From Duganella levis (lineage in GTDB: Bacteria; Pseudomonadota; Gammaproteobacteria; Burkholderiales; Burkholderiaceae_D), in assembly GCF_009857605.1 (NCBI RefSeq), contig NZ_WWCT01000003.1, positions 62,001 through 126,000 of the forward strand: a stretch of DNA of 64,000 nucleotides, given 5' to 3'. The position numbers and the translations under genes were made by a program. The notes under the pieces were generated by a model. It was not told the DNA's origin. It saw only the letters and a list, made by a program, of their open reading frames with translations, and ran no database searches. This document shows, piece after piece, positions 51,076 to 61,681 of the stretch (the first letter of the stretch is position 1; the number at the start of each line of letters is the position of its first letter).

Positions 51076-53937
51076 TCAACGCTTCACAGTAACGGTTTTA
51101 CCCTCGTAGCTGACCGTCTTGTCGGCCACGTCGAAGTTGTCGGTGCTCGACACGCCAGGCTTGATGAAGCGCACCTTGAACTGGCGCTTGGCGACCATGC
51201 CCTTGTACTGGCCTGCGCGCTCGCCGATGGTGACCACGCCGGTCTTGTCATTGTAGCTGAGCGGGATACGGCTGGCCTCACCGCGCAGGTAAGCGTTGCT
51301 GACGCCATCATCCTCATACAGGCTGAATTTTCCGTCGGCGCCGGTGTAGACCACCAGCGTAATCGGCGCATCCGGCTTCTCATCCACATACTGCGTCAGC
51401 GGGCCGACCGGCACGATGGCGCCGGCTTTCACCAGCACCGGCATGCGCGTCTCCGGCGCCTTGATGGTCGCAGTGGTGCCGCCCTTATGCAGCTCACCGG
51501 TGTACAAGTCGTACCAGTTGACGCCCTTCGGCAGGTACACGCTGCGTTCGCGCGCACCGTACACATACACCGGCGCCACCAGCATGTTGTGGCCGAACAG
51601 GTACTGGTCGTTGATGTTCTTCACCGCGTCGTCCTGCGGGAAGTCCATCACCAGGCCGCGCATGATGGAGCCGGACTCATAGTGCGTCTCGGCGGCGGTC
51701 GAGTAAATGTAAGGCATCAGGCGATAGCGCAGCTGGTCGTACCAGACCATCGATTCGCGCATCGGCGAACCGGCCGGCGAAATCTCGTTGATCTCGCGCT
51801 TGACCACTTCCCCGTGGGAGCGGAACAGCGGCGAGAACGCGCCAAACTGGAACCAGCGCAGATTCAGCTCACGCCATTCCTTGATGTCTTCCGGATTGCC
51901 CTGCTTGATGCCGGTGCTGCGATTTTCTTGCGCCGAGCCGACGTCACCGACCTGGAAGCGCGTCTCCTGCGCATAGCCGCCGATGTCGTGCGTCCAGTTA
52001 GGAATGCCGGACATCGAAATGCTCACGCCCGCCGAAATCTGGTCATACAGATTGTTCCAGCGGCTGGCCGTGTCGCCGCTCCACACGGCGGTGGCGTTGC
52101 GCTGGATGCCGGCAAAGCCGGAACGCGACAGGATGAACTGGCGCTTCTCCGGTTGATCGTTCTTCAGGTGCGAGTAGAAGCCTTCCGTGTGCACCAGGCT
52201 ATATGGATTGAAGGTGATCTCGCCGCCGCCATACACGGTAGGGCCGATCAGCTTCTTGAAGTCCGCAGGACGGGTATTCGACAGCACATCCGGCTCGGTG
52301 TTATCCATCCACCAGGCGTCGAAGCCCAGGTCCACCAGCTTCGGTTTCATCTGACGGTAGTAGATGTCGCGTGCTTCCTTGGTGTACGGGTCGTAGTGGC
52401 TGTTCTTGTAGCCAGGGCCCACCCAATCCAGATCGCCGTTCTCGACGTTCTTGGTCCACATATAACCCTTGGCCGCCAACTCCTTGTAGTTGTCGGTATT
52501 GGCGTAGAACTTGCCCCAGATCGAAATCATGATGCGCGCATTGGCCTTGTGGACTTCATCCACCATCGCTTTCGGATCGGGGAAACGGGCCTTGTCGAAA
52601 TCGTGCGATCCCCAGCCGTTCTCCGGCCAGTAGAACCAGTCCTGCACCATATTATCGACCGGCCAGCCCTGCTTGCGGTACTCGCGCAGCACGCCCAGCA
52701 ACTGCTCCTGCGTCTCGTAGCGCTGGCGCGACTGCCAGAAACCGTACGCCCATTTCGGCATCATCGGCGCCTGGCCGGTCAGATGGCGGTAGCCGGCGAT
52801 GACGTTATCGATATTCTCGCCGCTCACCACGTAGTAGTTGATGCCCTGCGCGACTTCCGACGAGAAGGTCAGCGAGTGACGCTCGTCCTGCGGTAGCGGA
52901 TCGTTGTGGGTGATGGCGACCATGCCGCCGCTCGGCTTCCACTCCAGGTGCAGCTTGACCGGCTTGTTGGACTCGAACTTCACCTCGAAGTTGTGATACC
53001 AGGGATTCCAGCCCTGGCGCCACACGTCCATGATTTCCTTGCCGTCCAACGACAGCTTGGCGTAATCCGACGAATACAGCTGCAGCTTGTGCACGCCCGC
53101 TTTCGGCGACGCCATCGCACCGTCCCACACCACCTTCAGGTTGGCGGCTTTAGGATCGACCTCTTTCGGCCAGTTCTCCGCCACGTCCTTCAGGTACTGG
53201 TAGGCGATGTCTTTTTCCTGGCGCGTGAATACCAGCTTGTCGCCGATGTAGTAGCGCGCGGTCAGGCCGCCGGCCTTGCCGTCGGCATCGGTCAGTTGCA
53301 GGTCGCGGCTCAGCCACGCATACGGCTTGCTGTCGCCAAAGCGCGAGATGGAATTGTTATCCCACAGGACGCCGTAGTTTTTATCCGAGACCACGAACGG
53401 CACGGCAATCGCCATATTGTGCTGCATCAGCAGCACGTCTTCGCCGTTCAGATTCATCTGGTGATTCTGATGCTGGCCCAGGCCATAGAAGGCGTCCTTG
53501 GTGCCGTAGTTGAAGCCCTGCTTCACCGCCAGGAACGGCTTGCCGTCGATGTCCACCGGCGACATGCTCTCCGCCTGCTGCGTCAAAAACGCTTTGCCGG
53601 CGGCGTTAAAGAACTGCACCTGGCCGGTCGCCAGCGATACCGCCACCGAGATTTTTTTGGCCTTCAGCGTGACGCTGTCCTTGCCCGATGCGGTAACGCT
53701 GAAGTTACCGCTAACAGGTGCGGCCACGGTCATCAGCGATGGGGTCAGCGCTTTCCCCGCCTGGTCCAGCTTGACCACGTGGACGATGTTGTCGGCCATG
53801 ACCTCAAGCCGCACTTCCTTGGCGGCGCCGGTATCCGGCTTGATCACAACACCGGTAGCGGTTTTTTCAAAAGTGCCAGCCATCGCATGGCCGGCCGCAA
53901 GCACGGCTACAGCCGTGGCGATCGTCGTAAAGCGCAT
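51076..53937 (-). CDS. Glycoside hydrolase family 31 alpha-xylosidase with PA14 insert
   Basis: A 953-residue secreted enzyme. The signal peptide ends AGHAMAGTF. An N-terminal beta domain is interrupted at about residues 225-370 by a PA14-like module (GGLTARYYIGDKLVFTRQEKDI, LQLYSSDYAKLSLDGKEIMDVW). The barrel carries nucleophile Asp545 in WWMDNTEPD and acid/base Asp622 in WSGDTASRW. A C-terminal DUF5110-type domain ends the protein. This matches Cellvibrio Xyl31A, which removes xylose from the non-reducing end of xyloglucan oligosaccharides with PA14 aiding longer chains. GGAGACGAT precedes the ATG. Confidence 0.93.
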   Translation of the reverse strand: MRFTTIATAVAVLAAGHAMAGTFEKTATGVVIKPDTGAAKEVRLEVMADNIVHVVKLDQAGKALTPSLMTVAAPVSGNFSVTASGKDSVTLKAKKISVAVSLATGQVQFFNAAGKAFLTQQAESMSPVDIDGKPFLAVKQGFNYGTKDAFYGLGQHQNHQMNLNGEDVLLMQHNMAIAVPFVVSDKNYGVLWDNNSISRFGDSKPYAWLSRDLQLTDADGKAGGLTARYYIGDKLVFTRQEKDIAYQYLKDVAENWPKEVDPKAANLKVVWDGAMASPKAGVHKLQLYSSDYAKLSLDGKEIMDVWRQGWNPWYHNFEVKFESNKPVKLHLEWKPSGGMVAITHNDPLPQDERHSLTFSSEVAQGINYYVVSGENIDNVIAGYRHLTGQAPMMPKWAYGFWQSRQRYETQEQLLGVLREYRKQGWPVDNMVQDWFYWPENGWGSHDFDKARFPDPKAMVDEVHKANARIMISIWGKFYANTDNYKELAAKGYMWTKNVENGDLDWVGPGYKNSHYDPYTKEARDIYYRQMKPKLVDLGFDAWWMDNTEPDVLSNTRPADFKKLIGPTVYGGGEITFNPYSLVHTEGFYSHLKNDQPEKRQFILSRSGFAGIQRNATAVWSGDTASRWNNLYDQISAGVSISMSGIPNWTHDIGGYAQETRFQVGDVGSAQENRSTGIKQGNPEDIKEWRELNLRWFQFGAFSPLFRSHGEVVKREINEISPAGSPMRESMVWYDQLRYRLMPYIYSTAAETHYESGSIMRGLVMDFPQDDAVKNINDQYLFGHNMLVAPVYVYGARERSVYLPKGVNWYDLYTGELHKGGTTATIKAPETRMPVLVKAGAIVPVGPLTQYVDEKPDAPITLVVYTGADGKFSLYEDDGVSNAYLRGEASRIPLSYNDKTGVVTIGERAGQYKGMVAKRQFKVRFIKPGVSSTDNFDVADKTVSYEGKTVTVKR

Positions 53938-53956
53938 ATCGTCTCCGTTCTTTTAT

Positions 53957-55606
53957 TTAGTATGTACCAACCGTCACCTTCAACACCACCGGATTGCCGG
54001 TCAGGTTGAGGCCATAGTCGGTCTGGTCGCCGTTCCAGTTGCGTTCCATGATCCATTTGCCGGCAGCGTCGTAGTGGCCTTCTTCAACCCGGCCCCACAT
54101 GGACGACTTGCCTTCGGCATGATCGATCTTCACGCGCGCGCGCTGGCCGATGATGATGAATTCATTGTCGCTGATCTGCGCGATCGATACGCCGCCGTTC
54201 GGGATCTCGGTCCCCGCCGGCACGTCCTTGATATCCTTGAAGTATTCGCGTTCGCCGAACTGCCACTCGCGGAACGAGATGGTGGCCTTCCAGCCTTTCA
54301 TGTCCACGGTTTGCGGCGCGCGGTCGTCGCCTTCGGCCACGCCGTAGGTACGGCCTTCAAACGCCCACTTGGCCCACTGGCGTTCCATCGGACGGAAGGC
54401 GGCGTAGATTTTGCCGAACGGTTCCACCATGGTCTTGTCGATCGCCTTGTGGCCGAGCGGGAAATTGCTGTAGTCCGCGTAGTCGATGCCGAATGGCGAG
54501 AAGCCGATGGCGCCCTTGCCCAGCACCAGATAGGTGTAGCGCACGTATTCGGCGGCGTTGCTCATCTCCGGCACCATCAGCGGATTATCCTTGCGCTGGA
54601 ACAGGCGCAGCGAGGCGTTGAATTTCTTTGAGTTGGGACCGTAGATATCCGGACCGGCGAAGTCGATATGCGGCGCGGCGGCGCGGTAGATATCGATTAC
54701 GTCGTAGGTCGGGCCGCCGCTGGCGAAGTTCTCATGCCACGGCTTGACCGGATCTTCGGTCGAATCGCGCTGCGAGTTATTCACGTACATCGGCAGGTTG
54801 TAGACGGCGCGGCCGGCCTTGGCGATTTCCTCGATATAGCTGGCGATGGAATAGGCGTGGAAGTATTCGTCGGCGTAGTCGCCGTAGACCTGCTTCCAGG
54901 TGCCGCTCTTGGCCAGCGGTACCGGGGATTTTTTATAGTCCAGCACCGCCTGCGGTACCGGTTGATTGAACTGCGCCTCGGCCTTCGGCGCGTAGTCGCG
55001 CGCAAAGCCGTAGGTGCCCACTTCGTTCTCGACCTGCACCATGATCACGGTGCGCTGTGCTTCGTCGATCTTTTTAATGTGGGCCATCAGCGCCACGAAA
55101 GCCTTCTTGTCGGCCTTCAGCGTCTCTTCGCCTTGCGGCGACAGGCAGTAGGTGATCTTGCCGTCCTTGGACACCATGCGCGGGAAACGGGTGTTATTGA
55201 ACTTGACCCATTCCGGCGCGTAGTTTGGACCGGTATTCTTCCAGGTGCCGAACCACAGCAGCACCAGTTTGACTTTGTTCTTGCGCGCTTCAGCCACCAG
55301 CGTATCGACGTAGCTGAAATCGAACTTGCCCTCTTCCCGCTCGACCTGCTCCCAGGCGACCGGAATTTCGAGGGTGTTGGCATGCATGTCCTTGATCGCC
55401 GCGAAGACCTTGTTCAGGGCCAGCGGATAATTACTGGAATTCTGCGCCTGGCCACCGAGGATGACGAAAGGCGCGCCGTCCACCATCAAGGCGAAACGGC
55501 CGTCCTTCTTCACGATCTGCGGTAGCTCGGAGGCGGCGGCCGCCGCGCCAGCTGCGGCCATTAAAAAACTGAAACTGGTAACAAGCTGGCGGGCGGATTG
55601 CTTCAT
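53957..55606 (-). CDS. Glycoside hydrolase family 35 beta-galactosidase (DUF5597 type)
   Basis: A 549-residue secreted enzyme. The signal peptide is followed by FALMVDGAPFVILGGQAQNSSNYPLAL, the GH35 start. The acid/base is Glu195 in VQVENEVGTYG and the nucleophile Glu347 in LMVPEMSN. The C-terminal domain is of DUF5597 kind. The length and layout match Cellvibrio Bgl35A, which removes galactose from xyloglucan side chains. It is the first enzyme after the TonB receptor in the operon. Confidence 0.92.
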   Translation of the reverse strand: MKQSARQLVTSFSFLMAAAGAAAAASELPQIVKKDGRFALMVDGAPFVILGGQAQNSSNYPLALNKVFAAIKDMHANTLEIPVAWEQVEREEGKFDFSYVDTLVAEARKNKVKLVLLWFGTWKNTGPNYAPEWVKFNNTRFPRMVSKDGKITYCLSPQGEETLKADKKAFVALMAHIKKIDEAQRTVIMVQVENEVGTYGFARDYAPKAEAQFNQPVPQAVLDYKKSPVPLAKSGTWKQVYGDYADEYFHAYSIASYIEEIAKAGRAVYNLPMYVNNSQRDSTEDPVKPWHENFASGGPTYDVIDIYRAAAPHIDFAGPDIYGPNSKKFNASLRLFQRKDNPLMVPEMSNAAEYVRYTYLVLGKGAIGFSPFGIDYADYSNFPLGHKAIDKTMVEPFGKIYAAFRPMERQWAKWAFEGRTYGVAEGDDRAPQTVDMKGWKATISFREWQFGEREYFKDIKDVPAGTEIPNGGVSIAQISDNEFIIIGQRARVKIDHAEGKSSMWGRVEEGHYDAAGKWIMERNWNGDQTDYGLNLTGNPVVLKVTVGTY

Positions 55607-55629
55607 CGTGATTAAGCCTTTTTCAGAGA

Positions 55630-58617
55630 TTAGAAGTCGTAGCTCAGTTTAGCCACTACGCGGCGGCCGGTCTTGAACCATGCACGTCCCATCATACCGA
55701 TATTCTGCTGCATCAGCTGCTTGTAGGTGGAGTCGGTCAAGTTCTGCGCTTCCACACCCAGCGACACCTTGTCGCTGAATTTGTAGAATGCCGACGCATC
55801 CAGCTGGCCGTAGGAATCCGCCCAGGTTGGCAGCGCCCACGCCACATTGGTCTGGCCGTAGGTCGGGCTGGCTGGATTGGAGTCCGTACCATCGCCGCCC
55901 TTGGTGCCGTTGACGTTCACGCCTTGCAGCGATTTCGAACGCCAGTTGTAGGCCAGACGCGCCGACCATGGGCCTTTATCGTACAACAGCGCCAGGTTAT
56001 ACGATTGGCGCGACAGGTTTTCCAGCGGCAGGTTGCCGAAGGTGGTGCCGTTGGTGTCGCAACCGTTCAGGTTCAGGTTGACGTTGGCGGCGCTGTCACC
56101 GCCGGTGCAGTACTTCGAATACACCGGGTTATACAGATCGCGCTTGCTGTCGACGAAGGTGAAGTTGGCTTGCACGCCCAGGCCGGACAAGGCGCCTGGC
56201 AGTTTGTCGAAGTACTGCTGGTAAGCCAGCTCGATACCGCGCGCATGGCCACGAGCGCCGTTGACCGGACCGGTGACGGTGAAGTTCTGCAGCTTGCCGG
56301 TGGTGTCAGGCAACTGGTAGTTGTACACCTGGTTGATGATGATGTCTTTCAGGCGCTTGTTGAACACCGCAGCGGTGAACGAACCGGTCGGCGCGAAATA
56401 CCATTCCATGGTCAGGTCGAGCTGCTTGGACGTGGTCGGACGCAGGTTGGGGTTACCGTTGCCGGTGCCGCTCAGGTTCACGGTATTGACCGTGGTGACG
56501 CCGTTGACGGTGGTGGTGTCGACCGACTGCTGCAGCGTGGTGTAGGCCTGCAACTGCGTGAAGTCAGGACGCGAGATCGCCGTCGCTGCGGCAAAGCGGA
56601 ATTGCAGCGTGTCGCTGGCTTTCAGGCGCAGGTTCAGGCTAGGCAGCACATTGTGGTAGGTGTTGTCGAAATCCTGGGCTTTCGAAAACGGCGTGATAGT
56701 CGGAATCGGCACGCCCTGGGTCGGGCCGGTCGGCAGCGTCGCGGTGAATACCGTGTAGCCGTGCGCGGTCGAATCGGTCTTCACGTAACGCAGGCCGATA
56801 TTGCCGTCCACCGGATATTTCAGGTCGTCCCAGCCGAAGCGCATCTGGCCATACAGCGCCTTGGTTTTTTCCGACTGGTCGTTGGTGCCGGCTGGATCGG
56901 TGCCGAAGGTGGCCGGCGTCCATGGCGCGCAGGTATTGCCCGCTTCCGCGCACAGCAGATCGTGGTAGGTGTGCAGCGTGGCGTAAGTGCCTGGATAGCC
57001 CTGGGCCAGCGACACATTCGGGAACACCACCGACGGCACGGACACGCTGCCGTTGAAGAAGTTGTTGAAGCTATGCAGATTGGTGTTACCCGAGAAGCGC
57101 GGATCGCTCAGGTAAGCCAGGTGCGAGATCTCGCCCTGCCATGGCTGGGTGATGGCAGCCCAGTTGTAGCTTGGGTTGCTGTTGGTGGTGGTCGCCGAAC
57201 GGTCGGTAAAGCGCACGCCGAAACGCACGTCGCGCAGCACTGGATTATCGAAGTCGTATTTGACGTCGGTCTTCCAGGCGTTTTCCTTGGCCGTGCTGCG
57301 GTCCAGATGCTCCTGGGTGAAGGCCCAGTAGTAGTTGTTCGGATTGGCCAGGTAAGCGCGGTCCGATGCATCGAAGATCAGGTTCGGCACGCTGCCAGTC
57401 AGGTCCAGCTTTTCCTTCGGCAGCTGGATGGCGGTAGCGACGGTGGAGTCGAAGCTGTTGGTCTTGGCCTTGATGTGCTGCAGGTCGGTGGTGACGGTCC
57501 AGCTGTCCTTGCGCCAGCGCAGGTTCCACGACAGGTCGGTGGTGTCGGACTTGCGGTTGGCGGCGCGGGTGTCGTCGCCGAAGTTGATGCCGGCGCCGGT
57601 GGAATCGGTCAGGGTGCCGGTTTGCAGCGCGCCCTGCGAGTTGAAGGTCGAATCAGGCGAGACGCGGATATTGTATGGGCTCGATTGGGCGAAGATCGCC
57701 TGCTCGTCCCACTTCATTTCGTATTTCGATTTGAAGTAGGTCAGGCCGCTCGACCACTCGTCCTTTTTCCATTGCAGCGCGCCGTAAGCACCTTCGCGCT
57801 TGCGGTTGAATTCCAGCGTGCGCCATTGCGCGCCTTTCGGTACGTAGACCGAATTGCCGTTGGCGTCCTTCAGTGGATAGTACGGCTCGACCTGGAAGGC
57901 GTCGGTGCGGGTCGCGCTTTCCGAGTAGGCCATATCCAGCAAGGCGCCGACTTCACCGATCGGGGTTTTCCAGCGGTCCGACACCAGGCCGGAATACGAT
58001 GGCGAGGTCTTGCCCTTCTTCAGTTCCGACCAGGTGCGGTCGGCCGAGATCGAGGCTTTGAAGCCTTTGTAATCGAACGGCATGGCGGTACGCAGGTTGA
58101 CCAGGCCGCCGATGCCGCCTTCAATCTGTTCCGCCGATGGATTCTTGTAGATGTCGACGCCGGACACCAGTTCTGGTGGCACGTCTTCGAAGTTCAGCGA
58201 ACGGCCGCCGTTGGCCGAGAACGAATCGCGCCCATTCAGTTCCGAACGCACGTAGCTCAGGCCACGAATCGACACGCCCGAGCCCTCCACCGAGAAGTGC
58301 TCCGGGTCGCCCTTGGCCATGGTACGGTCGATGGTCACGCCGACCACGCGTTGCAGCACCTCGGTGACCGAGCGGTCCGGCAGCTTGCCCATGTCTTCGG
58401 CGACGATGGAGTCGACGATTTCATCGGAATTCTGTTTGATCTTCTGCGCCGATTGCAGCGCTGCGCGCTGGCCGGTCACGATCACCGCTACCGGTTCTGC
58501 TGCCGGCGCGTCATTGGTCTTCGGTGCATCGGTCGTCTGGGCTAATGCTACGCCGCTCAGCATCATCGTCATCTGGGCCAGGCCCATTGCGATGGCCGTT
58601 TTTTTGAACTGTTTCAT
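55630..58617 (-). CDS. TonB-dependent receptor (oligosaccharide type)
   Basis: A 995-residue outer-membrane receptor. The signal peptide ends GVALAQTTD. The plug domain is clear (SDEIVDSIVAEDMGKLPDRSVTEVLQRVVGVTIDR, then FSVEGSGVSIRGLSYVRSELNGRDSFSANG). The barrel follows and ends in Phe (VVAKLSYDF). The form is that of TonB receptors of carbohydrate loci in Gammaproteobacteria and Betaproteobacteria. It should bring xyloglucan oligosaccharides into the periplasm. GGAGAGTG precedes the ATG. A motif shared with the xylose dehydrogenase promoter lies 244-277 bases upstream. Confidence 0.93.
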   Translation of the reverse strand: MKQFKKTAIAMGLAQMTMMLSGVALAQTTDAPKTNDAPAAEPVAVIVTGQRAALQSAQKIKQNSDEIVDSIVAEDMGKLPDRSVTEVLQRVVGVTIDRTMAKGDPEHFSVEGSGVSIRGLSYVRSELNGRDSFSANGGRSLNFEDVPPELVSGVDIYKNPSAEQIEGGIGGLVNLRTAMPFDYKGFKASISADRTWSELKKGKTSPSYSGLVSDRWKTPIGEVGALLDMAYSESATRTDAFQVEPYYPLKDANGNSVYVPKGAQWRTLEFNRKREGAYGALQWKKDEWSSGLTYFKSKYEMKWDEQAIFAQSSPYNIRVSPDSTFNSQGALQTGTLTDSTGAGINFGDDTRAANRKSDTTDLSWNLRWRKDSWTVTTDLQHIKAKTNSFDSTVATAIQLPKEKLDLTGSVPNLIFDASDRAYLANPNNYYWAFTQEHLDRSTAKENAWKTDVKYDFDNPVLRDVRFGVRFTDRSATTTNSNPSYNWAAITQPWQGEISHLAYLSDPRFSGNTNLHSFNNFFNGSVSVPSVVFPNVSLAQGYPGTYATLHTYHDLLCAEAGNTCAPWTPATFGTDPAGTNDQSEKTKALYGQMRFGWDDLKYPVDGNIGLRYVKTDSTAHGYTVFTATLPTGPTQGVPIPTITPFSKAQDFDNTYHNVLPSLNLRLKASDTLQFRFAAATAISRPDFTQLQAYTTLQQSVDTTTVNGVTTVNTVNLSGTGNGNPNLRPTTSKQLDLTMEWYFAPTGSFTAAVFNKRLKDIIINQVYNYQLPDTTGKLQNFTVTGPVNGARGHARGIELAYQQYFDKLPGALSGLGVQANFTFVDSKRDLYNPVYSKYCTGGDSAANVNLNLNGCDTNGTTFGNLPLENLSRQSYNLALLYDKGPWSARLAYNWRSKSLQGVNVNGTKGGDGTDSNPASPTYGQTNVAWALPTWADSYGQLDASAFYKFSDKVSLGVEAQNLTDSTYKQLMQQNIGMMGRAWFKTGRRVVAKLSYDF

Positions 58618-58963
58618 CTACACTCTCCAAAGTTATACGAATATGTCATGGCTCTTTGGCCACTTATTATTGGTATTTCTCGTCATCTGTGGGGGTTAAG
58701 GGAATCTGCGGGGTAAGGGAGCCCGCCGGCGCTGAACAGCGCATTAAACTGGTCGTCATTGATAAGGTCTCGCTCGTCTGTATTTTTTTATCGCTGCTGC
58801 CGGCTGGCGGGGTGCCACGGCGCGCGACTTTGAACCATTGTGCAAGTTACACAATTGAGTCGCAATTGCGAAATTCACCAATGCGAAGAATGATAATCAG
58901 CAATCGTCGCGCGAATCCCACAGATACGCGGCCCGGCTGCGCGGGCCGCGTTGAAAAAAACGT
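58618..58963. other. 346-base control region of the TonB receptor operon
   Basis: Gene-free. From high to low coordinates it holds an inverted repeat with nine-base arms (CGCGGCCCG, 58927, and CGGGCCGCG, 58942) just after xylH, without a T-run on the correct side, then the 34-base XylR-type motif, then AT-rich DNA leading to the receptor. No ORF with a ribosome site is seen. Confidence 0.6.
58861..58894 (-). promoter_or_regulatory. Candidate XylR operator upstream of TonB receptor
   Basis: Starts CGCAATTGCGAAATTCACCA. Over 34 bases it matches 63582-63615 at 26 positions, and 20 of the first 22. The only other copy in the window sits before the xylose dehydrogenase, next to the XylR gene. Confidence 0.55.
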
Positions 58964-60106
58964 TTAACGACGGCCCGAGCGCGTCGCCACATCCACCCAC
59001 ACCGCCAGCGTCAGGATCGCGCCTTTGACGATCATCTGCCAGTAGGTATCGACATCCAGCATCGACATGCCGTTGTCGAGAGAAGCCATCACCAGCGCGC
59101 CTATCAGCGCGCCGTACACGGTGCCTGAGCCGCCGCGCATCGAGGTGCCGCCGATGAAGCAGGCCGCAATCGCATCCAGCTCGCCGGAGGTGCCGGCCGA
59201 CGGCGAACCCGCCGCCAGGCGCGCGGTGTTCAGCAGACCGGCCAGGGCGCACATCAGGCCCATGATCCCGAAGATCCACAGCTTCACCGCCTGCACGTTG
59301 ATGCCGGACAGCCGCGTGGCCTCCATGTTCGAGCCCACCGAGTAAATGCGGCGGCCGAACACCGTCTGCGTCGCCACGTAGCTGAAGATCCCCAACAGCA
59401 CCAGCAACAGCAGCACCGGCAGCGGAATGCCTTCGTATTCGTTCAGCGTAGTCACAAATGCGAACAGCACCACGCCAATCGCGGCCAGGCGCAAGCCATG
59501 GCGCCACAGCGCAGGCACCGGCAGATGGTGACGCGCCAGGTTCACGCGCTGGCGCCAGATCAGCACCGCCGCCAGCACGAACAAGGCCACGCCCAGCGCC
59601 ACGCCGATCTGCGGCGGCAGATAGCCCTGCCCCAGCTGCACCATCGAATCCGACACCGGCGCCACCGTCGCACCATCCGTCACGCCCAGCACAATGCCGC
59701 GGTACGCCAGCATGCCGCCCAGGCCCACGATGAAGGACGGGATACCCGCATACGCCGTCAGCCAGCCATTGAACAGGCCAAGCACCAGGCCACACGCCAG
59801 CACCACCGCGATGGTGGCCGGCACCGGCAGGTGGTGCGTTACGTCCAGCACCGCCGCAATGCCGCCCAATAGCCCGAGCAGCGAGCCGACCGACAGATCG
59901 ATCTCGCCGGCGATGATGACGAAGGCCATGCCGCACGCCACCACGCCGGTCACCGCCATCTGGCGCATCAGGTTGGAAAGGTTTCGAGGAGAGATGAAGC
60001 CGCCCTCGGTCTTGAAGCTGAAGAAGGCCCAGATGACGGCGATGGCGATCAGCAGCGCCAGGATTTTGTACTGCGTGAACAGCTGTTTGATTTTGGTTGG
60101 ATTCAT
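58964..60106 (-). CDS. xylH: Xylose ABC transporter permease
   Basis: A 380-residue permease with about ten membrane helices of the ribose/xylose class (BPD_transp_2). Features are [48 protein letters not shown] and [45 protein letters not shown], all typical of XylH. The ATG overlaps the xylG stop (ATGA). With XylG and XylF it imports D-xylose at the expense of ATP. Confidence 0.95.
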   Translation of the reverse strand: MNPTKIKQLFTQYKILALLIAIAVIWAFFSFKTEGGFISPRNLSNLMRQMAVTGVVACGMAFVIIAGEIDLSVGSLLGLLGGIAAVLDVTHHLPVPATIAVVLACGLVLGLFNGWLTAYAGIPSFIVGLGGMLAYRGIVLGVTDGATVAPVSDSMVQLGQGYLPPQIGVALGVALFVLAAVLIWRQRVNLARHHLPVPALWRHGLRLAAIGVVLFAFVTTLNEYEGIPLPVLLLLVLLGIFSYVATQTVFGRRIYSVGSNMEATRLSGINVQAVKLWIFGIMGLMCALAGLLNTARLAAGSPSAGTSGELDAIAACFIGGTSMRGGSGTVYGALIGALVMASLDNGMSMLDVDTYWQMIVKGAILTLAVWVDVATRSGRR

Positions 60107-61623
60107 TGATGTATCGCTGCCGACAGCAGCATTTCCTGAGTCAGATTCTGATTGACGAAATCGCCGCGCAACTCCCCTTCACCCATCACCAGCACGCGGT
60201 CGGACACGCCCAGCACCTCGGCCAGTTCCGACGACACCATGATGATGGACATGCCCTGGCTGGCCAGTTCCAGCATCAGCTTGTAGATTTCGAACTTGGC
60301 GCCGACGTCCACGCCGCGCGTAGGCTCATCGAGGATCAGCACCTTGGGCCGGGTCAGCAGCATCTTGGACAGCACCGCTTTCTGCTGGTTGCCGCCAGAG
60401 AGCGAGGTAATCGACAGGAAGGGACTGGCCGTCTTCAGGCCAAGGCGCGCGATTTCTTCGCTCACGGTTTTCAGTTCGGCCTCGCGGTCGATGCGGCTGA
60501 AGCGCGAGTAGCGGCCCAGCACCGACAGCGTGATGTTCTGCCCCACGTCCAGATCGCGCACGATGCCGTGCTGCTTGCGGTCTTCCGGCACCAGCGCCAG
60601 GCCGTTGCGGATGGCCTTCAGCGGCGTCGACGTATCGATCTTTGCGCCGTCCAGCCACACCTCGGCCTCGCTCACGCCGGGATAAGCGCCGAACAGCGCC
60701 GACACCAGCTCCGTGCGGCCGGCACCCACCAGCCCTGCGATGCCAAGGATCTCGCCCTTGCGCAGCTGAAAGGAGACGTTCTTCACTTTTTTTCGTTCCG
60801 GCTTTTCGACGTCGTAGCAAGTGACGTTGCGCGCCTCGAACACGATGTCGCCCTGCGTGCGTTCCAGCTGCGGATACAGCTGGTTCATCTCGCGGCCCAC
60901 CATCTGCGCGATGATCTGCTGCACATCCATCTGCTGCATCGGCGTGGTGGCGATGTGTTTGCCATCGCGGATCACCACGATGGTGTCGCAGATGGCTTCC
61001 ACCTCATCCAGCTTGTGCGAGATGTAGACGCAGGCCACGCCCTTGGCTTTCAGGCCGCGGATAATATCCAGCAGCACCTGAATCTCGGACGCCGTCAGCG
61101 ATGACGATGGCTCGTCGAGGATCAGCAGCCTGGCGTTCTTGTTCAACGCCTTGGCGATCTCGATCAGCTGCTGATGGCCGCCGCCGTAGTTCGACACCGG
61201 CAGCACCACGTTGACGTCATCCAGCTTGAGTTCTTTCAGCAGCGCTTCGGCGCGCTGGTTCATGGCCGGATAATCCATGCGGCCGCCCGGCAGCGTGATC
61301 TCGTTGCCGAGGAAGAGATTCTCCGTCACCGACAATTCCGGCACCAGCATCAGCTCCTGGTGGATGATGACGATGCCGGCCGCTTCGCTTTCGCGTATCG
61401 ATTGCGCCTTCAGCGGTGCGCCGTTCCACAGGATCTCGCCGTCCCAGGTGCCGTGAGGGTAGACGGCGGACAGCACTTTCATCAAGGTCGATTTGCCGGC
61501 GCCGTTCTCGCCGCACAAACCGATGCACTCACCCGGACTGACCTTGAGGTCAATACCGTCGAGCGCAGGTACACCGCCAAATTTTTTGACGATGTCCTTC
61601 ATTTCTAGCAAATAGCCGGACAT
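60103..61623 (-). CDS. xylG: Xylose ABC transporter ATP-binding protein
   Basis: A 506-residue double ATPase. The first half has Walker [10 protein letters not shown], signature [15 protein letters not shown] and Walker [13 protein letters not shown]; the second has a degenerate Walker A ([11 protein letters not shown]), [11 protein letters not shown] and [14 protein letters not shown]. This asymmetry is normal for the monosaccharide class. A 9-pair hairpin separates it from xylF, which should lower its level relative to the binding protein. Confidence 0.95.
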   Translation of the reverse strand: MSGYLLEMKDIVKKFGGVPALDGIDLKVSPGECIGLCGENGAGKSTLMKVLSAVYPHGTWDGEILWNGAPLKAQSIRESEAAGIVIIHQELMLVPELSVTENLFLGNEITLPGGRMDYPAMNQRAEALLKELKLDDVNVVLPVSNYGGGHQQLIEIAKALNKNARLLILDEPSSSLTASEIQVLLDIIRGLKAKGVACVYISHKLDEVEAICDTIVVIRDGKHIATTPMQQMDVQQIIAQMVGREMNQLYPQLERTQGDIVFEARNVTCYDVEKPERKKVKNVSFQLRKGEILGIAGLVGAGRTELVSALFGAYPGVSEAEVWLDGAKIDTSTPLKAIRNGLALVPEDRKQHGIVRDLDVGQNITLSVLGRYSRFSRIDREAELKTVSEEIARLGLKTASPFLSITSLSGGNQQKAVLSKMLLTRPKVLILDEPTRGVDVGAKFEIYKLMLELASQGMSIIMVSSELAEVLGVSDRVLVMGEGELRGDFVNQNLTQEMLLSAAIHQ

Positions 61624-61647
61624 TCAGGATTCTCGCAGAGGTGGGAA

Positions 61648-61669
61648 AACGGGGCCGGACGGCCCCGTT
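61648..61669 (-). repeat. Intercistronic hairpin between xylF and xylG
   Basis: AACGGGGCC pairs perfectly with GGCCCCGTT around GGAC. It has no T-run. Such hairpins after binding-protein genes protect the upstream mRNA and give more binding protein than permease. Confidence 0.7.
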
Positions 61670-61681
61670 ATGCGGCAAAGC

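Noticed and set aside
55924-58545. 873-codon plus-strand frame opposite the TonB receptor
   Set aside because: Antisense shadow of a clear TonB receptor; no domain or ribosome site.
58927-58950. GC-rich hairpin after xylH as an intrinsic terminator
   Set aside because: On the transcribed (minus) strand the T-run precedes the stem, so it does not have terminator geometry.
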